A DNA stretch of 64,000 nt from Porphyrobacter sp. ULC335 (GTDB lineage: Bacteria; Pseudomonadota; Alphaproteobacteria; Sphingomonadales; Sphingomonadaceae). Positions 26,493 to 36,263 of this stretch are shown here, piece by piece. Every line of letters begins with the position of its first letter. Position 1 is the stretch's first letter. The stretch spans positions 620,001 to 684,000 of the forward strand of contig NZ_CP078091.1 in the NCBI RefSeq assembly GCF_025917005.1, read 5' to 3'. Position numbers and translations under genes: made by a program. Under the pieces are notes generated by a model. The model was not told the origin of the DNA, ran no database searches, and saw only the letters and a program-made list of their open reading frames with translations.

Positions 26493-27134
26493 CTATTCGG
26501 TCAGCAGCGCCGGGGCCTGAAGCTGCGCCGCCAACCGCGCGAATTCGCCGAGCGTGAAGGTATCGTCGAACACCACGCCATATTGGTGATCCCGCCGCCA
26601 GCGCACCTTGGCGCGCACTTCGCGCTGCTTGCCGCGCGGACCGGGCACAGCGATGCGCAGGTTCTGGTCGATAGCGAGCATGGTTTCGCAGGTAATCCGC
26701 GCGCCCTGCTGTGAAAGATTTTCGACCACCGCATCGCAGCTGCCGGTCAGGCCGTGCAATGTCACCGGGAAACACAGGCCGAGCCGCAGGCCGCGCTTGG
26801 GATATTCACCCGATTCGTTGACCAGCTTTTCGACTTCGACGGGGTCGGTAAAGGTAAAGCCGGCCTCGTTCTCCCGCTGCCACACGCTGGTGACTTCGTA
26901 GATGGCGCCCGCAGGCATGTGCAGCGCGAATTCCTTGCAAGCAGGCAGCGTGTGGAACAGGCGGACGCTGACGCCGGTTTCCGATACGTCACGGATTACG
27001 CAGACGAATTCGCCCTGCGCCGAAACGAGCTTGGCCGCGCGAATCAGCAGCGTGAAACGCGGGGCTGAGCGCAGGTCTGCGCCGGGCTGTTCGGGTGCCG
27101 GCTCAAGACGTGCCGGATTACTCGCAATATCCAT
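26493..27134 (-). CDS. tandem PilZ-domain protein
   Basis: 213 residues with two PilZ-like halves. The first has the R-x3-R start (R-S-A-P-R near residue 22) and I-R-D-V-S-E-T-G-V-S-V; the second keeps V-E-N-L-S-Q-Q-G-A-R-I near 136 but lacks a matching R-x3-R. PilZ domains bind cyclic di-GMP; here the N-terminal half has the better binding signature, and the second may be a degenerate pairing domain. Such proteins commonly link c-di-GMP to motility or surface behaviour. No neighbour points to the target. It converges on msrB with 13 bases between stops. Confidence 0.85.
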   Translation of the reverse strand: MDIASNPARLEPAPEQPGADLRSAPRFTLLIRAAKLVSAQGEFVCVIRDVSETGVSVRLFHTLPACKEFALHMPAGAIYEVTSVWQRENEAGFTFTDPVEVEKLVNESGEYPKRGLRLGLCFPVTLHGLTGSCDAVVENLSQQGARITCETMLAIDQNLRIAVPGPRGKQREVRAKVRWRRDHQYGVVFDDTFTLGEFARLAAQLQAPALLTE

Positions 27135-27268
27135 GTTTCGTGTCCCAACCCGACAGCCCCTGGTCCTGGCACTGGCGGGACGCGCTTACGGGACGCTATG
27201 TCCCATGCTTCCGACTCAACGTTAAGGCGCAAGGAATTAAGAGCGAGATAACAGGGTGAAGCGGTTTT

Positions 27269-27298
27269 CCTCGCGCCGCCATATTATTTGACGCGAGG
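27269..27298. other. hairpin downstream of tRNA-Leu
   Basis: CCTCGCG (27269-27275) and CGCGAGG (27292-27298) form a seven-base-pair stem around a 16-base loop. It lies about 29 bases past the 3' end of the minus-strand tRNA and could help end or process that transcript, but no T-run follows on the minus strand. Confidence 0.3.
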
Positions 27299-27326
27299 TT
27301 GTCGGCTTTTGAAACGGCCGATGATG

Positions 27327-27408
27327 TACGGGCGGCGGGACTCGAACCCGCACGAGCAAAGCTCAGGGGATTTTAAGTCCCCGGCGTCTACCATTCCGCC
27401 ACGCCCGC
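27327..27408 (-). tRNA. tRNA-Leu (anticodon TAA)
   Basis: Read on the minus strand, the acceptor stem is GCGGGCG paired with CGCCCGT (the first pair is a G-T wobble). The anticodon stem GGGGA/TCCCC encloses the loop CTTAAAA with anticodon TAA. A variable arm follows (G-A-G-C-TTT-G-C-T-C), and the T-arm GCGGG-TTCGAGT-CCCGC is intact. The long variable arm and the A discriminator (27327) fit leucine. CCA is not encoded. It decodes UUA, a rare codon in such GC-rich DNA. Confidence 0.95.
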
Positions 27409-27526
27409 ATGATCCGGCCCTTGCCACAGATTGCCGGGGGAATGCCAGAGCCCGCCCCGAAAGCTTGTCAGCGCAGGCGGGATCGCCCATTTGCGGGGCT
27501 CGGCATTTTCTCGAGCGGGGCGCAGC

Positions 27527-29209
27527 ATGGCGGGCGAAGCATCAGACGCGCATTCGGTGGTCGCGACGATCCAGCCGGCGATCACGCTGCTGGGGCTCGG
27601 GATCGGTGCGGCACTGGCGAGCCGGGCGCTGCGATTGAACCCGATCGTCGGCTATCTCGGTCTGGGGTTGGGCCTCGCCAGCCTCGGCATGGCGCAGGAT
27701 TTCAGCGGGCCGGTGGTGGCGGCGATGGCCGAAGCCGGGGTGATGTTCCTGCTGTTCAACCTCGGCCTGCATTTCTCGCTGGGGCGTATCCGGGCCGAGG
27801 CGGGCAATATCTTCGGGTTCGGCAGCTTGCAAATGCTGGTCGCGGGCGGAGGCTTCGCCGCGCTGTTCTGGGCGCTGGGCCTACCACCGGCCTTTGCGGT
27901 GATCGCGGGCTTCGGGATGGGGCTTTCGTCGACCGCCGTCGTCATCGGCCTGATCCGCGAGCGCGGGCAGGAGGATTGCCCCGTGGGCCGCGCCGCGCAA
28001 TCGATCCTGATCTTTCAGGATATTGCCGCGATCCTGCTGCTGGTCACGGCAGGCGCGCTCGCCAGCGGCGGGGCGCTTGCGCCTGCGCTGGGCATCGCCG
28101 GAGCCAAAGCGCTCGCCGCCTTTGCCATTGCCGTGCTGTTTGCGCGCTTTCTCACAGAGCCGCTATTCGGCCTGATCGCCCGCGCGGGCACGACCGAGGT
28201 CTATACCGCGACCGCACTGTTCATCGCGCTCGCCGCCGGGTGGGCGACGGGGATGGCGGGTCTCTCGCTGACGCTGGGAGCCTTCCTTGGCGGCATGGCA
28301 GTGGCGGATTCGCGCTACCGCATTCTGGTACAGACCGAGATCGACGCGTTTCGCGGCCTGTTTCTGAGCTTCTTCTTCATTTCGGTCGGTCTCAGCATCG
28401 ACCCTGCCCTGTTGGTCGCTGACTGGCAGCTGGTGGTGGCCATGACCGTGGGCGTGATCGCGCTGAAATGCGCCTTCAACGTCGCCGCGGCCCTGCTCAA
28501 CCGCTGGTCGGTGCCGGGTTCGATCCAGCTCGGCTTTCTGCTCGGGCAGGGGAGCGAGTTCACGCTGGTGTTGCTGGCGCTGCCTGCGGTGGCGGGGCTG
28601 GCCGAGCCGCGGCTGGTTTCCGCGATGGTCACCGCCATCGCGATCAGCCTGGCGGTGACGCCCTTCGTCTCGAATGTCGGGCGCAAGCTGGCAGGCCGCC
28701 TGCGCGCCGGTCCGCCCGATGCCAAGCTGGCGGGTGACGATGCGCCGGTGCTGATTATCGGCATGACCGCTGCGGGGCGGGCCTTGGCCGATGCGCTGAC
28801 CTTCAACGCCATCGACTATCTCGCGATCGATGCCGATCACGACCGCTTCCAGATCGCGCTGGCCGATGGCTACCACGTCCACAGCGCCAACCCCGCCGAT
28901 CCGCGCAGCTGGGCTGCGATCGGGATCGACCGGCGGCAAGTGCTGGCGGTGACGACCGGCGTGACCGATGTTTCGCGCGAGCTGACGCCGCTGGTGCAGG
29001 ACCGGATGCCCGGGCTGTCCCGCATCATCGCGGTGCCGGGCGCCGACGAGATCGACGAGATCGCCGAACTGGGCATGATTCCGGTCGACATGAGCATGAG
29101 CGGCGGGGCCGAACGCCTTATCGAACTGGTTTTCGCAGCGCTCGGCCGCGAACGCGCGCTGCCGGTGCCCAGCCTCGCCCATGACGAACCGATGCCGCGC
29201 GCGGCGTAG
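27527..29209 (+). CDS. KefB-like monovalent cation:proton antiporter with TrkA-N domain
   Basis: 560 residues. Residues 15-400 hold about twelve membrane spans of the CPA2 exchanger family (G-Y-L-G-L-G, L-F-N-L-G-L-H-F-S-L, G-F-G-M-G-L-S-S-T-A-V-V, G-A-F-L-G-G-M, F-F-F-I-S-V-G-L, G-Q-G-S-E-F-T-L-V). The C-terminal part, from V-L-I-I-G-M-T-A-A-G-R near 424, is a cytosolic TrkA-N-like nucleotide-binding domain that regulates K+ efflux in Kef proteins. I start at the ATG at 27527; upstream in-frame codons are poorly supported and closer to the divergently transcribed tRNA gene. Confidence 0.9.
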   Translation: MAGEASDAHSVVATIQPAITLLGLGIGAALASRALRLNPIVGYLGLGLGLASLGMAQDFSGPVVAAMAEAGVMFLLFNLGLHFSLGRIRAEAGNIFGFGSLQMLVAGGGFAALFWALGLPPAFAVIAGFGMGLSSTAVVIGLIRERGQEDCPVGRAAQSILIFQDIAAILLLVTAGALASGGALAPALGIAGAKALAAFAIAVLFARFLTEPLFGLIARAGTTEVYTATALFIALAAGWATGMAGLSLTLGAFLGGMAVADSRYRILVQTEIDAFRGLFLSFFFISVGLSIDPALLVADWQLVVAMTVGVIALKCAFNVAAALLNRWSVPGSIQLGFLLGQGSEFTLVLLALPAVAGLAEPRLVSAMVTAIAISLAVTPFVSNVGRKLAGRLRAGPPDAKLAGDDAPVLIIGMTAAGRALADALTFNAIDYLAIDADHDRFQIALADGYHVHSANPADPRSWAAIGIDRRQVLAVTTGVTDVSRELTPLVQDRMPGLSRIIAVPGADEIDEIAELGMIPVDMSMSGGAERLIELVFAALGRERALPVPSLAHDEPMPRAA

Positions 29210-29221
29210 CTTGTTTGCGAA

Positions 29222-29487
29222 GGCGCCTCCGCGCGGTTTTTTGTTCCGCATCGCCTCCGCGATGCGAAATCCTCGCTCATGCGACCTGAAGGTCGCGTCG
29301 CTGCGGGAGGGCGGTCGCCCTTGCGGCCCGTCCGTTTGCGGGCCGGATCACCGCCTAAGTTTGATTTGCGCGCGAAGATCGGCCCCGCAGGGGCCGCGAG
29401 CGCACGCGCGCGAGCCGCAGGTGCCCGGAACGTAGCGTAGCGAAGTGAAGGATCAGCGCCGAGGACGTGCCCGCGGAGGCGGGCACG
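29222..29487. repeat. intergenic hairpin cluster, copy 1 of a dispersed element
   Basis: This gene-free stretch between kefB-like and ihfB is packed with hairpins: GCGC-CTCC-GCGC (29223-29234, followed by six Ts, a weak terminator for the upstream plus gene), GCATCGC-CTCC-GCGATGC (29248-29265), GCGACCT-GA-AGGTCGC (29281-29296), and CGTGCCCGC-GGAG-GCGGGCACG (29466-29487). The right part, from the words CCGCAGGTGCCCGGA at 29415 to the last hairpin, matches 46007-46069 beside purH. In both places the last hairpin lies just past the stop of a minus-strand gene, so it may serve as its terminator. Confidence 0.75.
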
Positions 29488-29502
29488 CAACTCAAGAACG
29501 CC

Positions 29503-29781
29503 TTACTTGTTCAGACGCTCGCGGATTTCCTTGCCGGCCTTGAAATAGGGAACGCGCTTTTCAGGCACGTCCACCGTTTCGCCGGTGCGCGGATTGCGAC
29601 CGCTGCGGGCATCACGCTCGCGGGTCGAAAACGCGCCGAAGCCGCGCAGTTCGACCCGGCCGCCTTCGGCCAGCCGCTGGGCGATTTCGTCAAAGAAGAT
29701 ATCGACCACCTGCTCGATCTCGTCGGCGCGAAGGTCTGGATTGTCTTTGTGCAGTTCCTGCAACAGCTCGGATCTGATCAT
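29503..29781 (-). CDS. ihfB: integration host factor subunit beta
   Basis: 92 residues of the HU/IHF family. IHF is a heterodimer that bends DNA sharply at specific sites in promoters and replication or recombination complexes. Typical beta-subunit features are M-I-R-S-E-L-L at the start, R-V-E-L-R-G-F-G-A-F-S-T-R-E-R near 41-55, and R-N-P-R-T-G with P-Y-F-K-A-G-K. The ATG at 29781 has GGGAGA upstream; a longer frame to 29922 has no family support. No ihfA is in the window. The 3' end abuts a dispersed repeat hairpin. Confidence 0.95.
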   Translation of the reverse strand: MIRSELLQELHKDNPDLRADEIEQVVDIFFDEIAQRLAEGGRVELRGFGAFSTRERDARSGRNPRTGETVDVPEKRVPYFKAGKEIRERLNK

Positions 29782-29925
29782 ACCGATCTCCCGACGCCCG
29801 GCACGGTCAAGCCGTCCTGTCACGCCGCATTTGCGGGTTACCCCGTCGTTTATATACTCGCCTCCGACCCGTGAGGCGCCCCCTTTAATCGCAGGGTGGG
29901 CGCAGATGCAATCCCGGCCCATGCA

Positions 29926-29937
29926 ATTGTATACAAT
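29926..29937. promoter_or_regulatory. 12-bp perfect palindrome, GntR-type operator candidate
   Basis: ATTGTATACAAT matches the general GntR-family half-site pattern (TNGT...ACNA). It lies between the 3' end of a GntR gene and ihfB, about 145 bases upstream of the ihfB start, and includes a -10-like TACAAT on the minus strand. Whether it serves the GntR protein or ihfB is not clear. Confidence 0.4.
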
Positions 29938-29990
29938 GTGTCACAAAGCGGGAAATTCCGCAAGTTACACAAGTATCAGTCGTATGTTGG

Positions 29991-30344
29991 TCAGGAAACG
30001 AGAGCAAGGTCCGATGGACTGAGGCCGAGGCGCTGCATCCGGCTGCGGATCTCGGGCCATTCCTCGCGCAGGAAGGCCTCGCGCTCGGCGCTGCGCAGAC
30101 GTTCGGCCGCGCCGCGCACCACATACATGCCGACGCCGCGCTGGACTTCGACAAGCCCGTCGTTCTGGAACTGCTGGTAGGCCTTGGCCACGGTCAGCGG
30201 GTTCGCGCCCTGCTCTGCCGCCAACGCCCGCACCGAAGGCAGCATCGCGCCTTCGGGATAAGCCCCATCGATGATCGCAGCGGCGATCTGGTCGCGCAGC
30301 TTGAGATAGACGGGCCGGTTGGGATTGGGGCGATTGGGGTTCAT
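29991..30344 (-). CDS. GntR family transcriptional regulator, short YtrA-like
   Basis: 117 residues: one winged helix-turn-helix (Y-L-K-L-R-D-Q-I-A-A-A-I-I-D-G, then L-P-S-V-R-A-L-A-A-E-Q-G-A-N-P-L-T-V-A-K-A-Y, and V-G-M-Y-V) plus a short C-terminal helix, as in the YtrA subgroup, which usually controls transporters. I prefer the ATG at 30344, with AAGGGA at a workable distance; one at 30380 in frame lacks a ribosome-binding site. It is divergent from the POT transporter, a possible target. Confidence 0.88.
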   Translation of the reverse strand: MNPNRPNPNRPVYLKLRDQIAAAIIDGAYPEGAMLPSVRALAAEQGANPLTVAKAYQQFQNDGLVEVQRGVGMYVVRGAAERLRSAEREAFLREEWPEIRSRMQRLGLSPSDLALVS

Positions 30345-30554
30345 GTCAGCAGTGTCCCTTGCGAGGTGCGTCAGTGCCATAATACAGCCATGCGGTCAAG
30401 TTTGTGCGGCAACCTGATGGCAGGCGATAGGTCAGCGCAACACGAACATAGCTACGCAACAAAAGCTTCACACGGACGCAAGAGGCGTTAGGGTGCGCCC
30501 CCATTGCGGCGGTGTGGTGAGGCACCGCTTAACCATTCGATGGGGATCGAATTC

Positions 30555-32189
30555 ATGAAAGATATTTCGCTGTGGGCGGAGGCCGATTGGATTGCGGCCA
30601 TCGCCGTGGCCGTGCTGATCGTGTTTCTTGCGATTGGAAGCAAGATCGCGGTGCAGAAGGAGCCTGAATTCGCCGGGCACCCCAAGGGCCTCTACATGCT
30701 GTTCTTCGCCGAGATGTGGGAACGCTTTTCCTACTACGGCATGCGCGCAATTCTGGTGTTCTATCTGGCCCAGCATTGGGACTTCACCGAGGGCAAGTCG
30801 AACCTGATCCTCGGCGCATATGCCAGCCTCGTCTACATCACTCCGGTGCTGGGTGGCTGGCTGGCTGACCGCTATCTCGGCCAGCGAAAGGCGGTCCTGT
30901 TCGGCGGCTTGCTGCTGGCGGTGGGCCATTCGCTGATGGCGGTGGAAGGCACTGGCGGGCAGGACGATCCCACGATCAACATATTCTGGGCGGCGCTGGC
31001 CTTCATCATCGTCGGCTCGGGTTTCCTGAAGGCCAACATCTCGGTGATGGTCGGCCAGCTTTACCCGATGACCGATATCCGCCGCGACGGTGCCTATACG
31101 ATCTTCTACATGGGCATCAACGTCGGCGCGGCGATCGGGACGATCTTGGTCGCCTATCTCGGCCAGACGGTTGGCTGGGGCTTTGGCTTCGGTCTTGCCG
31201 GCATCGGGATGCTGCTGGGCCTCGTTGTCTTCGTGCTCGGCAAGTCAACGCTGGGCGGCGCGGGTGAGGCTCCCCGGCCGCTCGCCAAGGGGACGGAATA
31301 CAGCCTCTATGGTATCGGCGTCGCTGCGGTTGCCGTGATCTGGGGGCTGGTGCAGTATCAGGACGTGATCCAGACGCTGCTGATCATCTCGGGCCTGTCG
31401 CTGCTCGGCTACGTCCTTTTCGAAAGCTTCAAGCTCGAAAAGGAACCGCGTGAACGCATGTTCGCGATCCTGTTCCTGATCAGCCTTAACCCGTTGTTCT
31501 GGGGCCTGTTCGAGCAAGCGGGCGGGTCGATGAACCAGTTCACCGACAAGTTCGTGGATCGCGGCGGTGTCCCGGCGGGCATCTTCCAGTCGATCAATCC
31601 GATCTACATCATCCTGCTCGCCCCGCTGTTCGCGGGCCTTTGGCAATGGCTTGGCACCAAGGGCAAGGAACCCTCGGCTCCGGCCAAGTTCGGATTGGCG
31701 CTGGCGCAGATGGGCCTTGCCAATCTCGTGCTGGTGTGGGGCGCGGAAGCCTATGGCATTGCGGCGATGACTCCGGTCATCCTCGTCTTCGCCTATTACT
31801 TCTTCGCCACCACGGCTGAACTGTGCCTTTCGCCGGTCGGTCTGTCAGCGATGAACCGGCTGGCACCCAAGCACCTCGCCTCGCTTATCATGGGCGCGTG
31901 GTTCTACATGACCGCGGTCGGCAATTTCGTTGCCGGCAAGATCGGCGAAGCGACCGGCGGTCACGATGGCGAGATGACCAAACAAGGCCTGCTCGACATT
32001 TACGAGGTGTTCGGCTGGATCGCGATCGGCGCGGCGGTGGCCGTGCTGCTGGTCAGCCCCGTAGTGAAGAAGTGGATGCACCTCGACACGCTCAAGGACG
32101 ATGCGGGTAGCGGCCTCGAAGGGCAGTCCGAAGCTGGAATGGAGCCGCAGCAGGCAGGCATCCAACCCGCGACCCGCCCGACGCCATAG
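30555..32189 (+). CDS. POT/PTR2 family proton-dependent oligopeptide transporter
   Basis: 544 residues, about fourteen membrane spans. POT carriers import di- and tripeptides with protons. The signature E-M-W-E-R-F-S-Y-Y-G-M-R (E-x-x-E-R near residue 50) and F-Y-M-G-I-N-V-G-A near 180 are diagnostic. The start at 30555 has GGGGA eight bases upstream; an ATG at 30540 is in frame without one. The hydrophilic, Q-rich tail is unremarkable. Together with the exported peptidases and amidohydrolases nearby it suggests peptide scavenging, though no shared regulation is visible. Confidence 0.93.
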   Translation: MKDISLWAEADWIAAIAVAVLIVFLAIGSKIAVQKEPEFAGHPKGLYMLFFAEMWERFSYYGMRAILVFYLAQHWDFTEGKSNLILGAYASLVYITPVLGGWLADRYLGQRKAVLFGGLLLAVGHSLMAVEGTGGQDDPTINIFWAALAFIIVGSGFLKANISVMVGQLYPMTDIRRDGAYTIFYMGINVGAAIGTILVAYLGQTVGWGFGFGLAGIGMLLGLVVFVLGKSTLGGAGEAPRPLAKGTEYSLYGIGVAAVAVIWGLVQYQDVIQTLLIISGLSLLGYVLFESFKLEKEPRERMFAILFLISLNPLFWGLFEQAGGSMNQFTDKFVDRGGVPAGIFQSINPIYIILLAPLFAGLWQWLGTKGKEPSAPAKFGLALAQMGLANLVLVWGAEAYGIAAMTPVILVFAYYFFATTAELCLSPVGLSAMNRLAPKHLASLIMGAWFYMTAVGNFVAGKIGEATGGHDGEMTKQGLLDIYEVFGWIAIGAAVAVLLVSPVVKKWMHLDTLKDDAGSGLEGQSEAGMEPQQAGIQPATRPTP

Positions 32190-32358
32190 GCATGACACCT
32201 TGCAGGCCGGACCTTCGCCGTGGGGCATCGGTCCGGCCGCAGGAAGTGTTAACTAACTGAAAATATAACATATTTTAGCCATCAATTGATTGACGTTGCA
32301 TGCCTATGACCTAGCCTCGCCTTGCGCAAAGCTGCGCCGGAAATGTGAGGAGAGGATC

Positions 32359-32520
32359 ATGAAAAAGCTTATCAAGGTGGCTGTTGTGTCGATGGTTGCG
32401 GTGTCGGTCGGAACAGCTGCACCGGCTTACGCAGGCAAGGATGGCGAATCCGGTTACGCCCTTGGCTGTCTCATCGGTTGGTGGGTCTTCGGGCTGAAGA
32501 ACACCTGCGGCGAGCTGTAA
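32359..32520 (+). CDS. small secreted peptide, 28-residue mature form
   Basis: 53 residues with a clean signal peptide (M-K-K-L-I-K start, hydrophobic core, A-P-A-Y-A cleavage site at 25). The predicted mature part is only 28 residues, with two cysteines (G-C-L near 37 and T-C-G near 50) around a W-W-V-F-G-L segment. GGAGAGG precedes the ATG. An unusually AT-rich upstream region (32250-32300) has a TTGACG -35 candidate. I recognise no family. It could be a secreted effector, a small envelope protein or a bacteriocin-like peptide; none is demonstrated. Confidence 0.75.
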   Translation: MKKLIKVAVVSMVAVSVGTAAPAYAGKDGESGYALGCLIGWWVFGLKNTCGEL

Positions 32521-32597
32521 GGCGCGGCAGCATGCGCCTCGCGGCACGCGCGGCGGGGTAAGAAACTTCGGACACCAAAATCGTCCAACGCCATGGA

Positions 32598-32650
32598 CAA
32601 ACCTCGCGTTTTCCGTTCCAACATGCAGGACCGGAACAACGCGAGGTTTG
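32598..32650 (+). promoter_or_regulatory. long perfect hairpin masking the start of the amidohydrolase gene
   Basis: CAAACCTCGCGTT (32598-32610) is exactly complementary to AACGCGAGGTTTG (32638-32650). Inside it TTCCG pairs with CGGAA past one bulged C, and TCC with GGA, leaving an eight-base loop. The right arm contains GAGG (32643-32646), the only Shine-Dalgarno-like sequence for the ATG at 32652. In RNA this would hide the ribosome-binding site; as DNA it could also be a protein-binding palindrome. There is no T-run, so a terminator is unlikely. Confidence 0.7.
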
Positions 32651-32651
32651 A

Positions 32652-34078
<1,427 letters not shown>

Positions 34079-34082
<4 letters not shown>

Positions 34083-35395
34083 AGCGCCTCCTGATCACAG
34101 CGGCCAGCGTTCTGGCCCTCACCGCCACCCCTGCTTTCGCGCAGGACATGGTCGTCACCAATGCCAGGCTGGTGATCGGCGATGGCGGCGCCCCGATCGA
34201 AGGCGGCGTGGTGATCGTGGACGATGGCAAGGTGGTGTTCGCGGGAGTGCCCACCCCGGGCCAGACCTTTTCCACCGACACCGTCATCGACGCGGGCGGG
34301 GCGTGGGTCACCCCCGGCCTGTTCGCCACGGTGACGACGCTGGGCCTCGCCGATGTGTCGGCGGTGGACGAAAGCAACGACATCACCGCCCGTGAAACGC
34401 CGTTCAGCGCGGCGCTGGATGCGGCAACCGCGATCAATCCGACCTCGCAGCACATCCTCGTCCACAAGGCCGCCGGGATCACCCGCGCCGCGACCTCGAT
34501 GGTGCCGGCAGGCTCGATCTTTGCGGGGCAAGGTGCGATCATCGACCTTGATGGCGATGCCCGGCCGGTGATGCAGGCGCGCGCTTTCCAGATGATCAAT
34601 CTGGGCGAAGGCGGGGCAGACCGCGCGGGCGGCAGCCGCGCTGCGGCCCATGTGCTGCTGCGTTCGGCCTTGCGCGAGGCGCAGGCGCTGGTCGGCAAGC
34701 CCGGCATCCCCGAGACGACCGAGATCGGCAAGGACGACGAAGTGTTCCTCAGCCGCTTCGATGCCGAGGCGCTGGTGCCGGTGGTGACGGGCAAGCAGAA
34801 GCTTTATGTCGCGGTCGAACGGATGGCCGACATCCGCGCCGTGCTGGCGCTGAAGACGGAATATCCGAAGCTCGATCTGGTGCTGGTCGGCGCGACCGAG
34901 GGCTGGCTAGTGGCGAGCGAAATCGCCGCGGCGGGCGTGCCGGTGATCGCCAATGGCCTCAACGACCTGCCCGAAACCTTCGAGCAACTGGGCGCCACCC
35001 AGTCCAATGCCGGACGGATGGCCAAGGCGGGCGTCAAGGTCGCAATCAATGCCGAAAGCTTGCAGAACCCGCGCCGCTTGCAGCAGGTGGCGGGCAACCT
35101 CGTCGCGCTGACCCGGATGCCCGGGGCGAGCGGGATGGACTGGGGCAAGGCCTTCGCCGCGATCAGCTCGGTCCCGGCCGAGATCAGCGGCATGGGCGGC
35201 AAGGCGGGCGTCTTGAAGCCCGGCGCGCTGGGCGATGTGGTGATCTGGACCGGCGATCCGCTCGAAGTCGGCTCGGTGCCGACACGGGTGTTCATCGACG
35301 GACGCGAGCAGGACCTCACCAACCACCAGACCCGCCTGCGGGATCGCTACATCGATCTCGATGAAAGCGACCGGCCCAAGGCCTACGACTGGTGA
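34079..35395 (+). CDS. amidohydrolase-like protein lacking the metal motif
   Basis: 438 residues with a signal peptide (cleavage after A-F-A at 21). Sequence and length resemble the previous protein's family, including the N-terminal composite beta domain (T-N-A-R-L-V-I-G-D-G) and the C-terminal P-G-A-L-G-D-V-V-I-W-T-G-D-P-L. Where active members have H-x-H after T-P-G, this one has T-P-G-L-F-A-T-V-T-T, so the first two metal ligands are missing. Starting at a GTG that overlaps the previous stop, it is translationally coupled and may be a non-catalytic partner of that enzyme. Confidence 0.85.
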
Positions 35396-35406
35396 AAGGC
35401 CTGCCG

Positions 35407-35916
35407 ATGAAGACTCTCGCCGCCGCCGCTTTGGCGGGCTCGCTGCTGCTCGCGCTCCACCCCGCCCATGCGCAGGAGAGCCCGAGCGAAGCCAAGGCCG
35501 ATCCCAACGCGCAAAACTCCGCGTGGCATGCGCAGCAGCAGCTCTATCTGCTCGGCCTGACGCCGGAAGATGGCTGGCATTTCGCCGAAGGCGGGGTGCG
35601 CTGGCGCTGGATCAAGTATCTGGCATCGGACCGCAAGCCGACTGTCGCCGACAATGTCACCGTCCATTACGAGGGGCGATTGCTCGACGGGACGGTGTTC
35701 GACAGTTCCTACGCGCGCGGTATGCCGGCAACCTTCCCGCTGGGCCGGTTGGTCAAGGGCTGGCAGATTGCCATTCCGAACATGGGCATGGACGAGATCA
35801 TCGAGATCGCGATCCCGGCAGACTCTGCCTATGGCCCGGTCGGGCGCGGTCCGATCCCCGGCAACGCGACGCTGGTCTTCAAGGTCGAGCTGATCGCGAT
35901 CGAGAGCTATCCGTAG
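35407..35916 (+). CDS. FKBP-type peptidyl-prolyl isomerase, exported
   Basis: 169 residues; catalyses proline cis-trans isomerisation in exported proteins. A signal peptide ends near residue 22 (A-H-A). The FKBP core follows from about 80: V-T-V-H-Y-E-G-R-L-L-D-G-T-V-F-D-S-S, V-K-G-W-Q-I-A-I and A-Y-G-P. An in-frame GTG at 35392 overlaps the previous stop, but the ATG at 35407 has AAAGG upstream and begins the signal. It may be in the amidohydrolase operon. Its 3' end overlaps the convergent HxlR gene by 38 bases. Confidence 0.9.
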   Translation: MKTLAAAALAGSLLLALHPAHAQESPSEAKADPNAQNSAWHAQQQLYLLGLTPEDGWHFAEGGVRWRWIKYLASDRKPTVADNVTVHYEGRLLDGTVFDSSYARGMPATFPLGRLVKGWQIAIPNMGMDEIIEIAIPADSAYGPVGRGPIPGNATLVFKVELIAIESYP

Positions 35917-36262
35917 GCGCCTGCGGCCAACCATCCGCGCGTTCGCCCTCGCCGAACAGGTGCGCGCTGCTCCATCCGGCGAGTTCGGTGAAGGTCGGCA
36001 CCAGTGCGCGGGCCTTGTCCGTGAGGACGTAGCGCGCGCGCTTGCCCTCCGGCGGGTCGCGCAGCATCAGCCCCGCCTCCTGCAAGATCGCCAGCCGCGA
36101 GGTCAGCGCCGCGCGGTTGATGCCGAGGCGCTCGACGAATTCCTCGAATCGCTCCGCCCCCAGAAAGGCATCACGCAGGATCAGCAGCACCCAGCGGTCG
36201 CCGAGCAAGCGGGCGGCGCGGCCCACCGGGCAGGGCGCGCGTGAGGGGCGGTAGGTCTTCAT
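35879..36262 (-). CDS. HxlR-family transcriptional regulator
   Basis: 127 residues, winged helix. The family start C-P-V-G-R-A-A-R-L-L-G-D-R-W is present with cysteine 11, which in several HxlR proteins senses electrophiles or oxidants. The wing region R-Y-V-L-T-D-K-A-R-A-L follows near 71. No ribosome-binding site precedes the ATG; instead GATAAT (36274-36269) with TTGCCT 17 bases upstream on the minus strand predicts a transcript starting at or next to the ATG. That -10 lies inside a perfect palindrome, so autorepression is likely. Divergent from a thioesterase gene. Confidence 0.9.
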   Translation of the reverse strand: MKTYRPSRAPCPVGRAARLLGDRWVLLILRDAFLGAERFEEFVERLGINRAALTSRLAILQEAGLMLRDPPEGKRARYVLTDKARALVPTFTELAGWSSAHLFGEGERADGWPQAPTDSSRSRSARP

Positions 36263-36263
36263 C

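Noticed and set aside
27269..27298. Hairpin beyond tRNA-Leu as a proven terminator
   Set aside because: No T-run on the tRNA strand; listed only as a hairpin.
30345..30380. Longer GntR protein starting at 30380
   Set aside because: No ribosome-binding site and the extra residues lie outside the family; the ATG at 30344 is better.
32599..32650. Hairpin before the amidohydrolase gene as a terminator of the small secreted peptide gene
   Set aside because: No T-run follows and it ends within two bases of the next start codon; a regulatory role is more likely.
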